Assembly (NCBI RefSeq): GCF_000346465.2 | Contig: NC_034012.1 | Coordinates: 10,276,294 to 10,340,293, forward strand | Source of the DNA: Prunus persica | Taxonomy: Eukaryota > Streptophyta > Magnoliopsida > Rosales > Rosaceae | DNA: 64,000 nt | Direction: 5' to 3' | In this document: positions 60,337 through 64,000 of the stretch, piece by piece | Position numbering within the stretch: position 1 is the stretch's first letter | Layout of the letters: each line of letters starts with the position of its first letter | Notes under the pieces: model-generated | What the model was told of the DNA's origin: nothing | Databases searched by the model: none | What the model saw: the letters and a program-made list of their open reading frames with translations, nothing else | Translations under genes and position numbers: made by a program

Positions 60337-60475
60337 GTATAAGTGATAGTCTAAAAATTACAAGGTAGGGGGATTTCTCTCACACACACACATAACTATA
60401 ATGCCCTGAAGATTCGAACTGGAAACCTCTAGTTTGCAAGTTGATGCATTTCCACTGAGCTAGACCTCTATTCCA
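60337..60475 (-). mobile_element. SINE, minus orientation
   Basis: On the minus strand: A-box-like TAGCTCAGTGGAAATGCA, B-box-like CAGTTCGAATCTTCAGGG, then TGTGTGAGAGAAATCCCCCT, TTTTTAGACTATCACTTATA and an A-rich tail. It is the same family as the plus-strand copy at 60570-60720. Confidence 0.7.
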
Positions 60476-60569
60476 ATTTTCTTAGTTGATATTCTTTGAG
60501 TTTGACCAGATCATATTTTGGCATTTTTGTGTGAGGAAAGACATCTTGATATGAACATATGACCATGCC

Positions 60570-60720
60570 AACGGGATCTAGCCGAGTGAAAAAGTGCTTT
60601 GACTTGTAGACCAAAGGTCTCACGTTCGAATCCTCACGACATCATAATTGGGTGTATGTGTGAGAAATCCTCCCTCCCCTCTTGTTTAGACTATCACTTA
60701 TAAAAAAAGAAAAAGAAAAA
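60570..60720 (+). mobile_element. SINE, plus orientation
   Basis: A-box-like GATCTAGCCGAGTG, B-box-like ACGTTCGAATCCTCACGA, then TGTGTGAGAAATCCTCCCTC, TTTAGACTATCACTTATAAA and an (AAAAAG)n tail. Less than 100 bases separate it from the oppositely oriented copy, so a transcript across both could fold back. Confidence 0.7.
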
Positions 60721-62579
60721 GAAAAAGAATAGATGACAATAGATTTAAGAACCAAAAAGAAAAAAAAATATGAGTTGCTACTTTACATGCACTACTATTA
60801 TTAGGCATAGCACATTTCTTAAGTTAAGTGTTTCATTTAATGTACACTATCACTTTTCTTGTTTAATTTCTTGTGATTGTGTTTAAATTAAGCGTTCTTA
60901 ACATATTCAAACTAGATTTGCTTATAAACTATCAAGTTCTCATGAGAACAACCTCGTATTTACAAATCTATACTCTAATAGATTCGTACTCTTGCGAGTA
61001 TTTTTAATTGGATATAGTTGGCGTATTAATTTACACCGGTTATCAATGCAACATTGCTACTTTACATCCACTACTATTATTAGGCAAACCTAGCACATTT
61101 CTTAACTAGTACCCTATGAATTGTAAAGAAACTTGTAGCTCAAATAGTTAAAAGTTCTAAAAACGCTTTTTAACAACTGAAAACGTTTGGTAGAAAATCT
61201 TGTAAGTATTTTTAGGTGATGGAATTTGATATCTATAATGATATAAAGAGTCATACATTGGGGACCCTACTTTCCAACATGTGGTATTGACATCTGAAAT
61301 TGGTACTTAGGTGACGAGGGGTAAATTTAAAGGATATTCAATCAAGAACACAACAACCTTCACACACTCTAGACCTTGACCAAATACTCTTATGATTAGT
61401 CAACTGTTAGATATGAATTATATCAAACAATAACATACACAGAGCATACCAAGATGTACCTGCAGGCCTAGAGAATTAGTAGTGACAACCTAGGCACTCA
61501 GAAGGACCCATCAATCTAGGCATCCCCTGTGCTAGCAACAACTATGGTGAAAGTGTGTGAAGACAACATAATCAAGCAAACACCAAACAGCAGAAAAAGA
61601 TGACTAGTCAACCGCACAAATTCAGATGACTAGTCAACTATCAAGAACACAAATCCAGAAAATTTACAGAGATGGAAACCAGAAACTGTTCACCCAGAAA
61701 CCCACCATTGGAAAAAACTGGGGGTCATCAACCGACCAGGCAATCCACTAAGCAAAAAAGATTCTTACAAAGAACACTAGCAAGCTCAAGAAATTCCTAG
61801 GTCTATTTAGGAAGATGAGCTATACCTCCTTTGTGCAATCTTCTTCTCCAACTTAGCAAAGCTTGAAGCTCAGTTCTTCATGGCAATGGCAGCTCCTTCT
61901 CCAGCTCGTTCATCCCATGGCACTAGCTTACAAGCTCCAACTCAAACCGAAACCAGAATTTGGATTCAAAGGAGAATGAACAATTTCTTCAAGAAACCAT
62001 ACTCTTGAAGAAATCAATCTTGAATCTGACCTAGATATATATGAGAGTGTTTGATCTAGCAAGATGAGGTTTTCATATTTCAAATGCAGTTTTCAAAAGG
62101 AAATATTTTGGAAAACTCAAAGATGAAAAATATGAAGGTTACACTTGAGGAAGAAGAGAAAGTTTACAAAGAAACTTAGTAATTATTATAATCTGGATCC
62201 TAACAACATCATATATATATACAGCAGTCTTGTCCTACGCAAGATGTCTTGTCTTTCCTAAGACTTGACGCATTGAAAAAGCCTCAGTTCTACTCAATTT
62301 TCTTCAAACATTTATTAATGTAATCGTGGTTGTTTCACTAGTTTATTTTATTTTATTCAAAAAATTTCTTGGAAATTACTTGATTCTTTGAAAAAATCAA
62401 GTAATTTCGAACAACTTCTTGGAAAAAGAAAATAACTAAAGGATTGAACGCGATCAGAGTCAACCAAGCCCAAGTGTTACTGCTGAAAATTTTGATTTTA
62501 ATTAGAAGATGTTGTATACAGTGCAGTTTATGCTGGATTTTAGATGGCAAATATTTCTCCCAACAAGAAAAATGGTTGC

Positions 62580-63660
62580 CAATTATAACTCCGCCACCGC
62601 CATCCTCAAACTCCAGTTCCGCACCCAAGCCCTAGTTCTAAATTCAAGGCAAGAAAATGCAGGAAACCACTAGCTGTTGTGTTCGGTAGTAGTATTAGTG
62701 GTCTTATCTTGGTTTGTTTCTTAGGTTTGGGTTTGTACAACTCGTGCAAGAAAAAGGCAACAAGAACAACTGATGGAAATCCTAATGACTTGATTCACGA
62801 ATTCGAAGGGAACTCCCTGAAGAGGTTTCCATACAATAGGAGTTGGTATTGGCGACAAGAAATTTTTCTTAGGGAGGATCTGGTGTGGTTTACAAAGGCT
62901 ACATCACATACTTGAACTCATATGTTGCTGTCAAGAAGATATCAAGGGGACCTAAATATGGGCCGATTGATACATACGCACCACAACTACAGACAATCAG
63001 TCGATGTAAGCATCGGAATCTGGTGCAACTCATTGGTTGGTGCCATGAAAAAGGTGAACTCCTACTTGTCTACGAGTTCGTGCCCAACGGCAGCTTAGAT
63101 TCTCATTTGTTCAAACCAAAAAGCTTGTTATCTTGGGAGTCAAGTTACAAAATTGTTCAAGGCTTGGCTTCGGGGTTGCTCTATCTACATGAAATTTTGC
63201 AGCAACCTCTGTTGCACACCAATATCAAATCGAGCAATGTTACGGTGGATTCTGATTTCAACGCAAAACTTGGGGATTTCGGGTTCGGCAACAGAAAAGA
63301 GCCACAGATGATAACCACAAGCTACATGGCTCCTAAATATATTGACACTAGAAGTTAAGCAAGAAATCAGACGTTTTCAGCTTTGGAGATTTCCTGCGGA
63401 AGAAAGCTCATCGATCCAAATTAGTTGCACAAGATTATTGGGTTGTGGTGTGCTCATCCAAATTACAATTCAGACCTTCAATACTGCAAGTGATTCAAAC
63501 GCTTGACTTTGAAGTTGCAGTGCCCATTCTCCCATCAAAGATGCGAACTACTTCTTCTCCTCGTACAATATCAGTTCAGGTTCGTCTTCTAGTATTGGTT
63601 CTGAAGGAGGGCAAGTTGATGACTCTGGCCCTGATTATATCACCAATTGCTCAATGATCA
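62580..63660 (+). pseudogene. Decayed LecRK copy lacking the lectin domain
   Basis: It starts in a proline/serine hinge (PPPPSSNSSSAPKP), continues out of frame with a membrane helix (GSSISGLILVCFLGLGLYNS then KKKA), and after another frameshift near 62870 reads GGSGVVYKGYITYLNSYVAVKKI, NLVQLIGWCHEK, LLVYEFVPNGSLDSHLF, closely matching the kinase at 57356. The catalytic loop HRDIKSSN is HTNIKSSN here, so the catalytic Asp is lost, while GDFG remains. A stop at about 63356-63358, a deletion that removes the 'VYSFGVVALEI' segment and a further stop near 63421 finish the decay; FRPSILQVIQTLDFEV marks the end. No lectin domain is found upstream. Confidence 0.85.
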
Positions 63661-63792
63661 CTGAATCTCTCCAACAAATTCTCCTCCATCAGCTCGGGTT
63701 AAGAAATTAGCTTGGCTTGTGATAATCTCGAATGCTCGTTGATGAAAGCCATGATTATACACGTAGGTTATTAATTGTAAAAATTGATCTAG

Positions 63793-63848
63793 AAGAAGCA
63801 TAGGGTTTTTTTTTTTTTTTTTTTTTTGGGTCAACAAGAAGCATTAGG
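63793..63848 (-). mobile_element. Ultra-short retroposon stub after the LecRK pseudogene
   Basis: A T-run of 22 or so bases followed by GGGTCAAC is flanked by AAGAAGCATAGG (63793-63804) and AAGAAGCATTAGG (63836-63848). On the minus strand it is TTGACCC with a poly-A tail, the same structure as at 23.7 and 50.2 kb. Confidence 0.5.
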
Positions 63849-64000
63849 TTGGTGCTAATGGTTTTGGCTCTCTGCATTTCACCGATTGCCATATTTTTTT
63901 TTTTTCTGTAAGTCAGATCCTCTGTTTCTTCCTCACACACGAATGTCTTCTCATGCCACCACCATACGAATAATAAGCTTCAGTTCTGTTTTTTTTCAAT

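Larger units (their letters stand above)
59426..62560. other. Intergenic region between LecRK gene and its decayed copy
   Basis: Two SINE copies in opposite orientation lie at 60337-60475 and 60570-60720. The 3' flank of the intact LecRK (59583-59710: AT repeat, GCAGTCCTACCCTGTATGTC, then GACGCG.TGAAAAACCTCA) is echoed at 62205-62320 before the pseudogene. A stretch 61405-62205 has TGTTAG/CTAACA ends but no matching target duplication (see rejected items). Confidence 0.5.

Noticed and set aside
61405..62205. Possible 801-base solo LTR with TGTTAG...CTAACA ends
   Set aside because: The five bases on either side (TCAAC and ACATC) do not match, and no second copy is in the window to confirm it.
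1..64000. Search for true tRNA or rRNA genes and CRISPR arrays
   Set aside because: All B-box-like motifs found fall in SINE-like elements without a cloverleaf; no spaced direct-repeat array exists.

Overview
The window is nuclear DNA from a flowering plant. Its genes are split by short GT-AG introns into many exons, with long AT-rich gaps between them. The mobile-element remains are plant types: Copia LTR, LINE, tRNA-derived SINEs, hAT, Mutator-like and Tourist-like MITEs. Gene content and order point to a core eudicot. A woody rosid such as Rosaceae (Prunus-like) is my best guess, but that is inference from memory of families, not a database match. Exon coordinates were built by hand from splice signals, reading frame and family length.

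Layout. 0-2.7 kb: a Copia RT scrap and a broken UDP-glycosyltransferase (UGT79-like) cluster. One N-terminal half keeps its own TATA box; two further scraps lie downstream, separated by a short tandem repeat that resembles the UGT promoter. 3.7-22.8 kb: three minus-strand genes in a row, a BRP1-like AAA ATPase with an extended PHD finger, an ERI1-like DEDDh exonuclease, and the SUMO E3 ligase HPY2/MMS21. In Arabidopsis the corresponding genes lie close together (At3g15120/15140/15150), so this is conserved microsynteny. 24.5 kb: a small HD-Zip I gene (ATHB-52-like). 25-30.8 kb: no gene seen. 30.9-33.0 kb: a two-exon OB-fold nucleic-acid-binding protein (At4g28440-like). 33-38 kb: mostly intergenic, with one sharply bounded hAT element and one doubtful ORF. 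38.2-45.0 kb: two PLP aminotransferases of unrelated folds, a class IV (D-amino-acid transaminase/BCAT-like) enzyme and a TAT7-like tyrosine aminotransferase. ATHB-52 and TAT7 are also neighbours in Arabidopsis (At5g53980/At5g53970). 45-57 kb: a mobile-element zone with a Mutator-like MITE, a TTA-flanked MITE, a 5'-truncated LINE with target-site duplication, a full-ended but internally deleted Copia element, and a Tourist-like MITE present as a tandem trimer. 57.3-63.7 kb: an intact L-type lectin receptor kinase and a decayed tandem copy.

How the genes relate. Three neighbouring genes touch chromatin or nucleic acid (BRP1-like anti-silencing ATPase, ERI1-like exonuclease, SUMO ligase), but nothing in the sequence shows they act as one pathway; shared ancestry of the block is the safer reading. 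UGT and LecRK loci behave as typical expanding and decaying tandem families. I found no CRISPR array, operon or clear new multi-gene system. The most unusual items are the promoter-like minisatellite between the UGT fragments, the trimeric MITE, the ACCGG-loaded hAT element, and very short retroposon stubs (T-tract plus GGGTCAA) flanked by direct repeats.
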